From positions 1,054,001 to 1,118,000 of the forward strand of contig NZ_CP035375.1 of NCBI RefSeq assembly GCF_004118935.1: DNA of 64,000 nt. The letters run 5' to 3'. Of the stretch, positions 1 through 7,770 are shown in pieces. The notes under the pieces are model-generated. The model was not told the DNA's origin. It was given only the letters and a program-made list of their open reading frames with translations, and did not search any database. Source of the stretch: Salinibacterium sp. UTAS2018. GTDB taxonomy: Bacteria > Actinomycetota > Actinomycetes > Actinomycetales > Microbacteriaceae. The translations under genes and the position numbers were made by a program. How positions within the stretch are numbered: position 1 is the first letter of the stretch; the number at the start of each line of letters is the position of its first letter.

Positions 1-688
1 GGCGCATCGCATCTCCGCGGCGATATTCGCGTGTCATCGCGTCGTCGTCGTCGCCTGCCGAGCGACGTTGGAGCACTCGGGCCTCGCCGTCGCCCGACTG
101 AGCGAGCAACGCCGAATGAGACAGCGCGACCACTCGCGGCGTAACAGTGAGCTCCGTAACGCTGCCCACACTCCAGCTACCGAGCGCAAGCGCGAGCGGG
201 TCGGCGCTCTGCAACAGAAGCGGGCCAATTTCGAATACGCCTCGGGCCGCCGGGGTGAGAGAGTACGTCAGTTGGGCCGCGCTGCGGCGGTTGAGCCCAC
301 CCATCCGAGCCGACAGCGGAGGCAGCCAACCGCTCGCCGTCGCCCACGGACGCCACGGTAGACCATCGGCCCAGTGCATTCCTCGAAGACTGGTGCGCGC
401 GAGGTTATCGACGCGCAGCGTGACGACGCTGGTGGTCCCTGCCTCCACGATTGGAGAAGCGAAACGCCGACTCACGGCCAGCGATGAGCCGCGCGAACGC
501 ACGAGAACCACCGCCATCAACGGCAGCGCGAGCGCAAAACATCCCGCATATAACAAAATCGGCATACCCGCCACATAGCCGCCCACGATCGCGAGATTAC
601 CGAGCACCACGAACGTACTTCCACGCGCGGTAAGTCGCACCACCTTCAGCGCAAGCGAGAGGGCTCGAAACGGTCGCAGGCGAGGCAT
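1..688 (-). CDS. DUF58 domain protein, C-terminus cut by window edge
   Basis: Translating the minus strand from the ATG at 688 gives an open frame of about 229 codons that runs off the window without a stop. The N-terminus carries two adjacent hydrophobic helices (about residues 22-60). The visible part ends in REYRRGDAMR, which matches the conserved DUF58 motif (R-E-Y-x-x-G-D). It starts 15 bases after the moxR stop and in the same frame, and no earlier start is possible after that stop. DUF58 proteins are membrane-anchored and are almost always encoded next to a MoxR AAA+ ATPase; their biochemical role is poorly known. The rest of the domain lies outside the window. Confidence 0.85.
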   Translation of the reverse strand, partial: MPRLRPFRALSLALKVVRLTARGSTFVVLGNLAIVGGYVAGMPILLYAGCFALALPLMAVVLVRSRGSSLAVSRRFASPIVEAGTTSVVTLRVDNLARTSLRGMHWADGLPWRPWATASGWLPPLSARMGGLNRRSAAQLTYSLTPAARGVFEIGPLLLQSADPLALALGSWSVGSVTELTVTPRVVALSHSALLAQSGDGEARVLQRRSAGDDDDAMTREYRRGDAMR

Positions 689-703
689 CGGCGTCGACGT
701 CGA

Positions 704-1699
704 CTAGGACGCCGCGGAGGCCAGAGGAACCGGCGTCTCCGCGACGATACGTTCGATGACATCAGCGATCGAATGTCCCGTCAGCACAGTGGATGCCTGC
801 GAGGAATGCCGCGCAGGAATCATTCGGTGAGCCAGCACCGTCACGGCAAGCGCATCGATGTCATCGGGCAAGACGAAGTCACGGCCGTCGATCGCCGCCC
901 GAGCCTTTGCCGCCCGGACGAGATGCAGCGTCGCCCGCGGGCTCGCCCCCAACCGCACCTCGGGATCACGACGGGTCGCCTGGGCAATCGCCACGGCATA
1001 TTCCTCGACCGCTGTGCTCACGTAGACGCGTCGCACCGTCGCGATGAGTTCGCGTAACTGCTCGACGGAGACCACTGCCTCAAGCGCGTCGAGCGGGCTC
1101 GTGAGCTCGCGCGAGCGCAGCATCTCCAGCTCGGCAGCGGCATCCGGATACCCCATGGAGATGCGAGCCATGAAACGGTCGCGCTGAGCTTCGGGCAGCG
1201 GGTAAGTGCCCTCCATCTCGATCGGGTTCTGAGTCGCGACCACAATGAACGGTGCCTCGAGATCGTACGTGGTGCCGTCGACGGTCACGCTAGATTCGGC
1301 CATGCACTCGAGCAGGGCCGACTGCGTCTTGGGGCTCGCGCGATTGATCTCGTCACCGATCAGAATGTTCGCGAAAACGGGCCCCTTCTTGAAGTCGAAT
1401 TCGCGCGTGTTCTGGTTGTACACAGAAACGCCGGTGATATCGGCCGGCAGCAGATCGGGGGTGAATTGCACGCGGGACACAGTGCTGTCGACCGTGCGAG
1501 CCAGCGCGCGCGCCAACATGGTTTTGCCGACGCCAGGAACGTCTTCGATGAGCAGGTGTCCCTCGGCAAGCAGTACCGTCAGCGCCAGTCGCACCGCCTC
1601 ATCCTTGCCATCGATCACAGTCGAGACGCTGCGAATAATGGCATGACAGTGATCGTGAAACACGTCGGCGGGCATCACGCTGGAGCTAGGGTCATCCAT
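704..1699 (-). CDS. MoxR-family AAA+ ATPase
   Basis: The protein has 331 residues from the ATG at 1699. It has a Walker A motif GVGKT, a Walker B-type segment IGDEINRASPKTQSALLE and a sensor segment VVATQNPIEMEGTYPLPEAQ, the typical signature of MoxR ATPases. These are thought to act as chaperones that mature or activate partner complexes, often with DUF58 or VWA proteins. The frame stays open 34 codons upstream, but homology begins near MDDPSSSVMPAD, so I prefer the ATG at 1699. The downstream DUF58 gene follows after 15 bases. A second MoxR-DUF58 pair sits at 36988-39341, and the two MoxR proteins clearly differ, so this is not a recent duplication. Bases 1700-1856 upstream hold no gene that I can see. 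Confidence 0.9.
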   Translation of the reverse strand: MDDPSSSVMPADVFHDHCHAIIRSVSTVIDGKDEAVRLALTVLLAEGHLLIEDVPGVGKTMLARALARTVDSTVSRVQFTPDLLPADITGVSVYNQNTREFDFKKGPVFANILIGDEINRASPKTQSALLECMAESSVTVDGTTYDLEAPFIVVATQNPIEMEGTYPLPEAQRDRFMARISMGYPDAAAELEMLRSRELTSPLDALEAVVSVEQLRELIATVRRVYVSTAVEEYAVAIAQATRRDPEVRLGASPRATLHLVRAAKARAAIDGRDFVLPDDIDALAVTVLAHRMIPARHSSQASTVLTGHSIADVIERIVAETPVPLASAAS

Positions 1700-1856
1700 G
1701 GATTGAGTCTTACACCCGTCTACCACTAGGGCAATTGTTTGCGGTCGCGGAGGCGTTCTTCGAGAGCGTGGATCGCGGATTGGCGTTCGAAATACGCGCA
1801 CGAAATGAAGAGCCCCATCCGATTATCGTAGAGGCAAAATCACCGACAGTCGAGCA

Positions 1857-2645
1857 TTATTCCTCTTTGAGGGCGCTCTCGTCATGCGCTTCATCGAAGC
1901 CCGCCATCCAGGCCTCTTTCGTGCCGAGGCTGAACATGTCTTCGGGGCCGCTGCGCACGAGCGAACGGGCGCCAGGAGCATCGAGATCAGCAACGTGACT
2001 GCCGAGTCCGCGCAGCACAGCAACGGGCAATCCCCCGGCCTTGCCCTTGACGAGATCGGTGGCGGCAGCAACTTCATCCGCGAGCGCCGTGACGCTCACC
2101 GCGAGCGGGCGGCCCGAAGCATCCGCGGTGCCTCGCAGGTCATCAAGCACGTGGATGCCGGCGGCACCAATAGCGATGTCAGCCTGCCCCTTGCGCCAGG
2201 GCCTGCCCACGGTGTCGGTAATCACGAGGCCGACGGTCACGCCGAATCGCTGCCGCAGGCCAGCACACAGTGTGCGCGCGGTCGCGTCGGGATCGAGCGG
2301 CAAGAGCAGAACAATGCCGTCGGGAGTGTTGCTGGAGTCGACACCGGCGGCGGCCATCACGAGACCGAGTCGGTTCTCGACAATGCGCGTCACACCATTC
2401 GGGTGCTCGCGCGAAGCAACGATGCGCACGGTTTCGTCGGTAATCGCCTGCTCCCGGTCGGCTGCTTCAACCGAACGTCCTTCGGCCTTGCTCACGATCT
2501 TGGAGGTCACAGTGAGGATGTCGCCGTCGAGCAGGCCGCCCGCGTTCACATCGCCGGACTCTGTAACGAGGGCACCCGCGATCACCTCGACAAGGTCGTC
2601 ACCGGACACGATTTCGGGGATGCCGGGTACGGCCCAGGCGCTCAT
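1857..2645 (-). CDS. cofE: Coenzyme F420-0:L-glutamate ligase
   Basis: The product has 262 residues from the ATG at 2645; an upstream in-frame start at 2669 is possible. CofE/FbiB-type ligases add the glutamate tail to coenzyme F420-0 in a GTP-dependent reaction. The sequence shows the family start (W-x-V-PGIPEI), the segment [17 protein letters not shown], and the core [19 protein letters not shown]. This is the stand-alone ligase domain without the nitroreductase-like half of mycobacterial FbiB. It lies 39 bases downstream of an F420-type oxidoreductase gene, and fgd lies 3.5 kb away, so the strain very probably makes and uses F420. Confidence 0.92.
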   Translation of the reverse strand: MSAWAVPGIPEIVSGDDLVEVIAGALVTESGDVNAGGLLDGDILTVTSKIVSKAEGRSVEAADREQAITDETVRIVASREHPNGVTRIVENRLGLVMAAAGVDSSNTPDGIVLLLPLDPDATARTLCAGLRQRFGVTVGLVITDTVGRPWRKGQADIAIGAAGIHVLDDLRGTADASGRPLAVSVTALADEVAAATDLVKGKAGGLPVAVLRGLGSHVADLDAPGARSLVRSGPEDMFSLGTKEAWMAGFDEAHDESALKEE

Positions 2646-2684
2646 TCTCACGCTTCTAGTGTGGGGCATTATTCGCGCGCGCTA

Positions 2685-3698
2685 CTACTTGCGCAGTGCG
2701 GGAAGCACGTCGCGGCCGAAGACATCCAGAAATTCTCGCTGATTGCGACCCACGTTGTGCAGGTAAATGCGATCAAACCCGGCATCGAGGTAGCTCTGGA
2801 TGTAGGCACGGTGCACGTCGGGATCGGCGCTGACGGGCATCCGCCCCTCGAAGTCTTCTGGTCGCACCATGCGGGCAAGCTGTTCGAGTTCGAAGGGCGA
2901 GCGGATGTCGTTCTTAGCGAAACGCAAACCACCGTTCGGCCATTCGGTGAGCGCGTTGCGCATGGCCTGCTCATCTGTTTCGGCCCAGCTCAAGTGCAGC
3001 CGCAGCACGCGGCTCTGGCTTTCTCGACTGCGCCCTGCCTCGCGGGCGCCTTCGGCGAATCGCTTGAGCAGCATGTCGATCTTCTCGAGGGGTGCGGCTT
3101 CGGTGATGAGGCCGTCGACGGTCTTGCCGGCTCGCTTCGCGGCGACCGGGCCAGCCGTCGCCACCAAGATTTCGGGGGCGACGTCGGGCATGGTCCAGAG
3201 GCGTGTGGATTCGAGGCGATAGAACTGCCCTTCGTGGCGAACGTCTTTATTCGCGAGCCCCGAGGCGAAGAGTTTCTTGATGATCTCGACGGCTTCGAAC
3301 ATCCGATTGATGCGCTCGTGAGCTTCGGGCCAGTACTGCCCAATGATGTGTTCGTTGATCGCTTCGCCGCTGCCGAGGCCCAACCAGTGACGGCCCGGGT
3401 TCATCGCAGCGAGGGTCGCGGAGGCTTGCGCCACCATGGCTGGATGCCAACGAAAAGTCGGCGCCGTGACGCCCGTGCCGAGATCGCCTGTCGTCGTCTC
3501 ACCGAGACCGCTGAGCACGTTCCACACGAACGACGCTTGCCCCTGCTGCGGCACCCACGGCTGGTAGTGATCGGCCGCCATGACGCCGCGGAAACCCCGA
3601 CTCTCCGCGTGCTGGGCAAAGCCCATCACCTCGCGCGGATGAAAACGTTCGAGCATGGCGGCATAGCCGATATGGGGTGCAGAAACAGTCACGGGCAT
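2685..3698 (-). CDS. LLM-class F420-dependent oxidoreductase (TIGR03557-like)
   Basis: The protein has 337 residues from the ATG at 3698. It is a bacterial-luciferase-fold (TIM barrel) enzyme of the F420-dependent branch. Recognisable pieces are ADHYQPWVPQQGQASF near residue 41, the segment GTGVTAPTFRWHPAMVAQA, and GRHWLGLGSGEAINEH. These align with the same segments of Fgd (6092-7108), but identity is low and the glucose-6-phosphate-specific surroundings differ. The substrate is therefore unknown; the family includes alcohol and sugar-phosphate dehydrogenases. It leads the cofE operon. The frame is open to 3749, but the conserved start is MPVTVSAPHIGY. Confidence 0.85.
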   Translation of the reverse strand: MPVTVSAPHIGYAAMLERFHPREVMGFAQHAESRGFRGVMAADHYQPWVPQQGQASFVWNVLSGLGETTTGDLGTGVTAPTFRWHPAMVAQASATLAAMNPGRHWLGLGSGEAINEHIIGQYWPEAHERINRMFEAVEIIKKLFASGLANKDVRHEGQFYRLESTRLWTMPDVAPEILVATAGPVAAKRAGKTVDGLITEAAPLEKIDMLLKRFAEGAREAGRSRESQSRVLRLHLSWAETDEQAMRNALTEWPNGGLRFAKNDIRSPFELEQLARMVRPEDFEGRMPVSADPDVHRAYIQSYLDAGFDRIYLHNVGRNQREFLDVFGRDVLPALRK

Positions 3699-3752
3699 CC
3701 GTCTATTGTGGCGCTTACGGCGACCCAAGTGGGCCCACCATTCGCACAACCG

Positions 3753-3781
3753 TTGAGTTGGCGGGGCTGCGGGCGGATAAT
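3753..3781 (+). promoter_or_regulatory. Sigma70-type promoter, TTGAGT-17-GATAAT
   Basis: TTGAGT (3753-3758) and GATAAT (3776-3781) are separated by exactly 17 bases and lie 26 bases upstream of the ATG at 3808, which itself has an AGGAG ribosome site. This is one of the best-looking promoters in the window. It now serves a broken VOC gene and possibly the hydrolase downstream. Confidence 0.6.
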
Positions 3782-3807
3782 GGCGATCTACTCAATGAGG
3801 AGTCAGC

Positions 3808-3930
3808 ATGAATCTCGGCGCGTTTTCTGTCCGTCCCACCACGAAAGACCGCGCTGCGTCTTGTGCGTTTCACCAGAGACGAAGCCTCGAGCGATCACGA
3901 AGCCCGATCGTGATTGATCAGCACCGCTAG
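3808..3930 (+). pseudogene. Remnant of a VOC/glyoxalase-family gene
   Basis: A 40-codon ORF begins at an ATG with a good AGGAG site and starts MNLGAFSV, followed by KD-x-AAS-x-AF. This closely matches the start of a common VOC (glyoxalase/bleomycin-resistance fold) family, whose members begin MxLGAFSVSLAVKDLAASRAFY and run to about 120-140 residues. After about 25 codons the similarity is lost and a TAG follows, just before the hydrolase gene. The promoter, ribosome site and first codons of a VOC gene survive while the body is missing. A functional short peptide is possible but less likely. The assignment rests on remembered family sequence. Confidence 0.65.
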
Positions 3931-3937
3931 CCCGCTG

Positions 3938-4690
3938 ATGCACGTCATTCTCATCCCCGGATTTTGGCTTGACGGAGACTCCTGGGCTCCGATAACCCGC
4001 GCGCTACGAGATGCCGGTCACACCGCGCATCCGCTCACCCTTCCTGGCTTGCGTCGCCGCGACACTCACCGTGCTGAAGTCACTCTGGCCGACCACGTTG
4101 CGGCCGTGGTCGCGGTCGTTGACGCCCTCACGCACGTCGAAGCCGACGGCAGCGAAAACGGCGACGAAAAGGAAGAACCAACGCCACGCATCGCTCTTGT
4201 CGCGCACAGCGGTGGTGGCCCGATCGCGCATGCGGTAGCGGATGCCCGCCCCACCTGTCTCGCCAGAATCGTGCACGTCGACACTGTGCCCCTGCCGAAC
4301 GGCATGCCCATTAACACCGAGCTACCTACCGTCAACGGCGAAATTCCCCTGCCCGACTGGAGCGTGTTCGACGACGAAGACCTCGTCGACCTCACCGACG
4401 AACTGCGGGAATGGTTTCGCGAAATCGCTATTCCCCAGCCCGCGCTCATCGCGAGCACCCCGCAATCCCTCTCTACCCCAGCGCGCTTCAGCGTGCCCGC
4501 TACCGTGATCTGTTGCGAGTTCGAGGCTGATCAAGTGCGGGAATGGATGAGCAAGGGTGCGCCGTTCGCCACCGAACTCGCGCAGCTCACCGACCTCGAA
4601 CTCGTGGACCTGCCCACCGGACACTGGCCACAGTTCACGAAACCGGCTGAGCTCGCAGACGCCATCATCACGGCTTTGCATCGCGCCTAA
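3938..4690 (+). CDS. Alpha/beta-fold hydrolase
   Basis: The 250-residue protein is a compact alpha/beta hydrolase with no signal peptide, so it is probably cytoplasmic. It opens with a strand and oxyanion loop (VILIPGFWLDGDSW), has a nucleophile elbow LVAHSGGG near residue 95, and a late His in LPTGHWPQF near residue 238. These fit a Ser-Asp-His triad of the esterase/haloalkane-dehalogenase-like group. The substrate is not evident. A charged insertion (about residues 74-87, rich in Glu and Lys) interrupts the region before the nucleophile strand. The chosen ATG at 3938 matches the first strand; a TTG at 3914 is in frame but overlaps the VOC remnant. It may be transcribed from the VOC promoter. 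Confidence 0.75.
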   Translation: MHVILIPGFWLDGDSWAPITRALRDAGHTAHPLTLPGLRRRDTHRAEVTLADHVAAVVAVVDALTHVEADGSENGDEKEEPTPRIALVAHSGGGPIAHAVADARPTCLARIVHVDTVPLPNGMPINTELPTVNGEIPLPDWSVFDDEDLVDLTDELREWFREIAIPQPALIASTPQSLSTPARFSVPATVICCEFEADQVREWMSKGAPFATELAQLTDLELVDLPTGHWPQFTKPAELADAIITALHRA

Positions 4691-4698
4691 AGCGGGTC

Positions 4699-4727
4699 TT
4701 GTCGTTAGCAACGACTCGCCCTACACT
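4699..4727 (+). promoter_or_regulatory. Sigma70-type promoter, TTGTCG-17-TACACT
   Basis: TTGTCG (4699-4704) and TACACT (4722-4727) have a 17-base spacer and lie 32 bases before the GTG of the short ORF at 4760. The position leaves room for a start site near 4734 and the GAAAGGAG ribosome site at 4745-4752. Confidence 0.55.
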
Positions 4728-4759
4728 GAGCAAACGCCAACTATTGAAAGGAGCCTCGC

Positions 4760-4825
4760 GTGTTTATTTTCACTATTACGAAGAACCCCACTACCGCCGG
4801 CTCCGTCGGCACCCCCACCGCCTAA
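4760..4825 (+). CDS. Possible 21-residue leader peptide
   Basis: The GTG at 4760 follows a strong GAAAGGAG ribosome site with a 7-base spacer and a good promoter, and opens a 21-codon frame ending in TAA at 4823-4825. The peptide starts MFIFTITKNP and is rich in Thr and Pro. The stop codon falls at the foot of an 11-bp hairpin (4824-4852). This layout (promoter, ribosome site, tiny ORF, hairpin) resembles a translated leader that could regulate the gene at 5097, though the peptide could also act on its own. I recognise no homologue. Confidence 0.45.
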   Translation: MFIFTITKNPTTAGSVGTPTA

Positions 4826-4852
4826 CCGGTTAGCGTTTTCCGCTCACCGGTT
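4824..4852 (+). promoter_or_regulatory. RNA hairpin after the leader ORF
   Basis: AACCGGT (4824-4830) pairs with ACCGGTT (4846-4852), and AGCG with CGCT inside, with one mismatch between them and a 5-base loop: 11 base pairs in total. No T-run follows, so it is not a standard intrinsic terminator. A second small hairpin, GCACCC/GGGTGC, lies at 4925-4944. Otherwise the stretch 4853-5096 contains no gene that I can support. Confidence 0.45.
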
Positions 4853-5053
4853 CTGACGGTGGCGGCGCTCACGGAGCACACGACCCAACTCGATCATCGC
4901 TAACGGCGATTGGCTGACGAGTCTGCACCCTCATTCGCGGGTGCGTTCGCCTCTCGATGATCTTTCCTCTTTCAGCGACTCGCGATCACTGGGGATGCCG
5001 TTGGGTCACCACCTGAAACAGCGCACTTGTGCGCGCCTTCCGCATCCATTTTT

Positions 5054-5087
5054 CTCACGAATACAGCTCACGAATACAGCTCACGAA
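5054..5087 (+). repeat. 13-bp tandem repeat in 5' region
   Basis: CTCACGAATACAG occurs twice in direct succession (5054-5066, 5067-5079), followed by a partial third copy CTCACGAA (5080-5087). It ends 10 bases before the ATG at 5097, where a ribosome site would be expected, and no good Shine-Dalgarno sequence is present. Confidence 0.6.
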
Positions 5088-5096
5088 AGACATCTC

Positions 5097-5390
5097 ATGA
5101 ACGCAACACTGGCGGCTCCGAAAGACCGTCATGACCATCCGCCCGAACCCAGCGCCGCCCAGAACCCGCACGACGCAGCACCGCGCCAAGCGATGCCGCG
5201 TCGCGTGGGAGTCGTCGACCGTCTTGCCCTGCATCTCGGCGTCGCTCTCATCACCTGGAGTCGCCGGCCGCACCGCTCTCGACTGCTCGCCTCGCCTCAG
5301 CAGCGGGCCGAACACCAGCTCCGTCGCGAACGACTGGCTCAGGCCAGGGCTCGCGCCGAGCACCACTATCCGCGGTTCATCATCCGCTGA
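5097..5390 (+). CDS. Small basic protein of unknown function
   Basis: The predicted protein has 97 residues. Its first third is rich in Pro, His and Ala. It then has a short segment VVDRLALHLGVALITWSRRP (about residues 38-57) that looks like an amphipathic or membrane-associated helix, and an Arg/Glu-rich helical tail (QQRAEHQLRRERLAQARARAE). Small proteins of this build are familiar from Microbacteriaceae genomes, but I know no function. A strong terminator follows 10 bases after the stop, so the unit 4699-5437 is self-contained: promoter, leader peptide, hairpin, this gene, terminator. Confidence 0.55.
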   Translation: MNATLAAPKDRHDHPPEPSAAQNPHDAAPRQAMPRRVGVVDRLALHLGVALITWSRRPHRSRLLASPQQRAEHQLRRERLAQARARAEHHYPRFIIR

Positions 5391-5399
5391 TAACACCAC

Positions 5400-5437
5400 A
5401 AAAGACCGCCGCCGGATCTCTCCGGCGGCGGTCTTTT
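5400..5437 (+). terminator. Intrinsic terminator
   Basis: A perfect 13-bp stem (5404-5416 with 5421-5433) with a 4-base loop is preceded by AAAA and followed by TTTT. The flanking A and T runs make it usable in both directions. Confidence 0.9.
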
Positions 5438-5466
5438 CGTTGTCAGCGAACTGTGAGCGAATTGAC

Positions 5467-5493
5467 TTGGCACTCTCGGGGTGAGAGTGCTAA
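5467..5493 (+). promoter_or_regulatory. CIRCE operator (HrcA binding site)
   Basis: TTGGCACTC-N9-GAGTGCTAA matches the CIRCE consensus TTAGCACTC-N9-GAGTGCTAA with a single change and the exact 9-base spacer. It lies 50 bases upstream of hsp20. CIRCE is the operator of the heat-shock repressor HrcA. Confidence 0.92.
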
Positions 5494-5502
5494 TTTTTTC
5501 TT

Positions 5503-5523
5503 GTTGAGTCACGGTGACTCAAC
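5503..5523 (+). promoter_or_regulatory. HAIR-like operator (HspR binding site)
   Basis: GTTGAGT-N7-ACTCAAC is a perfect inverted repeat that matches the HAIR consensus CTTGAGT-N7-ACTCAAG except for the outermost base on each side. HspR, repressor of dnaK and clpB in actinobacteria, binds HAIR. It sits between CIRCE and the ribosome site of hsp20. Confidence 0.8.
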
Positions 5524-5542
5524 TTTGAGAAAGGGGTTTCCC

Positions 5543-5983
5543 ATGACACTGTCATTTGATCCTTTTGCCGAACTCGACAGGCTCTCCGCAGCTGCCCAGT
5601 CCCGCGTCGGCACCCAGCCCATGCCCGTGGATCTCTATCGCCAGGCTGACGAGTACGTCCTCACCGCCGATCTCCCGGGTGTCGACCCCGGATCCGTTGA
5701 CGTTGACGTTGATGGTCAGTTGCTCACGATCCGCGCCGAGCGTACGGCCGGCGAGCGCGACGGCGCAAAATGGCTCTCGCAGGAGCGTCGTTACGGCTCC
5801 TACCTGCGCCAGTTCAGCATCGGTGCCGGGATCGACCGCGAAAACATCAGCGCTAGCTACGACAACGGCGTACTGAGTGTGATTATCCCGGTGTCGGAGA
5901 AGGCAAAGCCTCGCAAAATTGAGGTCAGCACCAACGCCGACAACCAGTCTCGATCGACCGACAAGGTCGCGGTCACGAGCTAG
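5543..5983 (+). CDS. Hsp20/alpha-crystallin small heat-shock protein
   Basis: The 146-residue protein has the alpha-crystallin domain at about residues 30-125, recognisable by ADEYVLTADLPGVDPGSVDV and the C-terminal signature NGVLSVIIP. Small heat-shock proteins are ATP-independent holdases that keep unfolding proteins soluble. The start at 5543 follows GAGAAAGGGG. The gene stands alone, with terminators on both sides. CIRCE at 5467 and a HAIR element at 5503 predict repression by both HrcA and HspR, hence strong heat induction. Confidence 0.95.
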   Translation: MTLSFDPFAELDRLSAAAQSRVGTQPMPVDLYRQADEYVLTADLPGVDPGSVDVDVDGQLLTIRAERTAGERDGAKWLSQERRYGSYLRQFSIGAGIDRENISASYDNGVLSVIIPVSEKAKPRKIEVSTNADNQSRSTDKVAVTS

Positions 5984-6021
5984 CCGGCTGTCAGTAGTCG
6001 GCGATTCTTGCCGACGCAACA

Positions 6022-6056
6022 ACGATGGGCGGATGCTTCACGCATCCGCCCATCGT
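6022..6056. terminator. Bidirectional terminator hairpin
   Basis: A 15-bp perfect stem (6022-6036 with 6042-6056) and 5-base loop lies between the convergent hsp20 and fgd genes. There is no long T-run on either side, which is common for actinobacterial terminators. Both arms contain the GGATGC/GCATCC word that is frequent in this sequence. Confidence 0.7.
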
Positions 6057-6091
6057 GTGTTAACCCGTGTGCGCGTCTCGCGCGCTAGGCC

Positions 6092-7108
6092 CTACAGCGC
6101 CCGCAAGCGCGGAGCGATGTCACGCTCGAAGAGCTCGAGGAAGCGACGCTGGTCGCCACCGGGCGCATGGAACACGAGGTGGTTGAGGCCAGCATCCACG
6201 TACGGACGAATCTCTTCAACGATCTTGTCGGGATCGTTGCCCACGATCCAGCGCGACGCGATCTGTTCGATAGGCAGAGCGTCGGCAGCGCGCTCCATCT
6301 CGATCGGGTCGGTGATGTCGTGCTTCTGCTCCTTGGAGAGAGCGAGCGGCGCCCAGAAACGGGTGTTCTCGAGGGCGACGTCAGCATCGGTGTCGTACGA
6401 CAGCTTGATCTCGATCATCCGGTCGATGTCTTCGAACTTGCGGTCCATCTTGGCCGCGCCCTCCTTGACGCCGGGGATTAGCGCGTCGTTGTAGAGGGCC
6501 ATGCCCTTGCCCGACGTGCAGATGAAGCCGTCGCCCGCACGGCCGGCGTACCGTGCCACCATGGGGCCGCCGGCGGCGATGTAGATCGGGATGGGCTGGT
6601 CAGGGCGGTCATAAATGCTCGCACCGTGAGTGGAGTAGTACTCCCCCTCGAACGACACCCGGTCGGAGGTCCAGAGTTCGCGCATGAGACGGACCGATTC
6701 GCGCAAGCGAGCGAAGCGCTCTTTGAACTCGGGCCAGTCCTGCTCTCCGGCACCGCGGAATCCGGTCGCTACTTCGTTGAGGGCCTCGCCCGTTCCGACA
6801 CCAAGCATGATGCGCCCCGGGTAGAGGCAGCCCATCGTGGCGAAGGCCTGAGCGAGCACAGCGGGGTTGTAGCGGAACGTCGGAGTCATCACGCTCGTAC
6901 CGATACGAATCGTGCTCGTGCGCTCCCCCACCGCCGCCATCCAGCTCAGCGAGAACGGCGCGTGACCGCCCTCGTGACGCCACGGCTGAAAGTGGTCGCT
7001 GACCGCAACACTCTCCATGCCGTGAGCTTCGGCGGCCACCGCAATCTCTACGAGTTCGCGCGGGGCGAATTGTTCAGCTGACGCTTTGTATCCGAGAGTG
7101 AGAGTCAT
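6092..7108 (-). CDS. fgd: F420-dependent glucose-6-phosphate dehydrogenase
   Basis: The protein has 338 residues, the usual family length (mycobacterial Fgd1 is 336). It is nearly collinear with Fgd1: [17 protein letters not shown] at the start, [25 protein letters not shown], and the C-terminal [20 protein letters not shown]. Fgd oxidises glucose 6-phosphate to 6-phosphogluconolactone and reduces F420 to F420H2, supplying the cell's F420H2 pool. It lies 18 bases downstream of coaD on the same strand and ends against the hairpin at 6022-6056. The high similarity makes the function call secure. Confidence 0.95.
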   Translation of the reverse strand: MTLTLGYKASAEQFAPRELVEIAVAAEAHGMESVAVSDHFQPWRHEGGHAPFSLSWMAAVGERTSTIRIGTSVMTPTFRYNPAVLAQAFATMGCLYPGRIMLGVGTGEALNEVATGFRGAGEQDWPEFKERFARLRESVRLMRELWTSDRVSFEGEYYSTHGASIYDRPDQPIPIYIAAGGPMVARYAGRAGDGFICTSGKGMALYNDALIPGVKEGAAKMDRKFEDIDRMIEIKLSYDTDADVALENTRFWAPLALSKEQKHDITDPIEMERAADALPIEQIASRWIVGNDPDKIVEEIRPYVDAGLNHLVFHAPGGDQRRFLELFERDIAPRLRAL

Positions 7109-7126
7109 AAACCTATTGTGCCGGTG

Positions 7127-7615
7127 TTAGTCGCGCGGCGCTTGCAAAAATTCAGAAACCACCCGCGGTACATACGGCGCAACGTCTCCGCCGAGCGCCG
7201 CCACTTGGCGTACGAGCGAGCTGGAAACGTGCGCGTGGGCGGGGTTCGGCAGCATAAAGATGGTTTCAACGGCCGCAAGATCGCGGTTCACGATCGCCAT
7301 AGGAGTTTCGTACGCGACATCCACTTGAGAACGGATGCCCTTCACGATGACGCTCGCACCGACCTCAGTGCAGTAGTCAACGAGCAAGCCCATGCTCCAG
7401 CTGGTGACGCGGATGTTGCCCGCAAACCGAGCATCCGCTATCGCTTGCTCGAGCAGCGAGACGCGCTGGGCAATCGGCAAAAGAGCCGTCTTACCGGGGT
7501 TGTGCACGACGAGAACGTGCACTTCGTCAAAGGTTTTTGCCGCCCGCTCAATCACGTCCAGGTGGCCCAGGGTGACAGGGTCAAAGGACCCAGGAACGAC
7601 AGCGATCCGACTCAT
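7127..7615 (-). CDS. coaD: Phosphopantetheine adenylyltransferase
   Basis: The 162-residue product has the nucleotidyltransferase motif [14 protein letters not shown] near the N-terminus, VIVKGIR in the middle and HVSSSLVRQ near the end, all typical of CoaD. The enzyme transfers AMP from ATP to 4'-phosphopantetheine, giving dephospho-CoA in coenzyme A synthesis. It lies between recG (155 bases upstream) and fgd (18 bases downstream) on the minus strand. The recG-coaD order is common in actinobacteria. Confidence 0.96.
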   Translation of the reverse strand: MSRIAVVPGSFDPVTLGHLDVIERAAKTFDEVHVLVVHNPGKTALLPIAQRVSLLEQAIADARFAGNIRVTSWSMGLLVDYCTEVGASVIVKGIRSQVDVAYETPMAIVNRDLAAVETIFMLPNPAHAHVSSSLVRQVAALGGDVAPYVPRVVSEFLQAPRD

Positions 7616-7713
7616 GCTTCAACGATAGTGGCTGGGGCCTGCCGCCGCGTGGGAGTTCGCTGTGCGGGCAAACAACATTGGCCGCCAAGAGGCCTCGTGC
7701 CGGGCCCGATTAG

Positions 7714-7764
7714 CGCCGGGCCCAGCTCGTGCCAGCGCCAGCTCGTGCGCCGGCCCAGTTCGTG
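7714..7764. repeat. Degenerate GC-rich tandem repeat after recG
   Basis: Three imperfect copies of a unit like CGCCGGGCCCAGCTCGTGC follow one another (7714-7732, 7736-7748, about 7749-7764); the middle copy is shortened. The block lies in the 155-base gap between the recG stop and the coaD start. Confidence 0.5.
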
Positions 7765-7770
7765 CGTGGT

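Noticed and set aside
1884..3917. A 677-codon open frame on the plus strand
   Set aside because: It is antisense to cofE and the LLM oxidoreductase gene, both of which have clear family motifs. Long antisense frames are expected in GC-rich genes, and the translation shows no recognisable domain.
4824..4852. Hairpin as an intrinsic terminator
   Set aside because: No T-run follows it and it sits between a short ORF and its likely downstream gene, so I list it as a leader hairpin.
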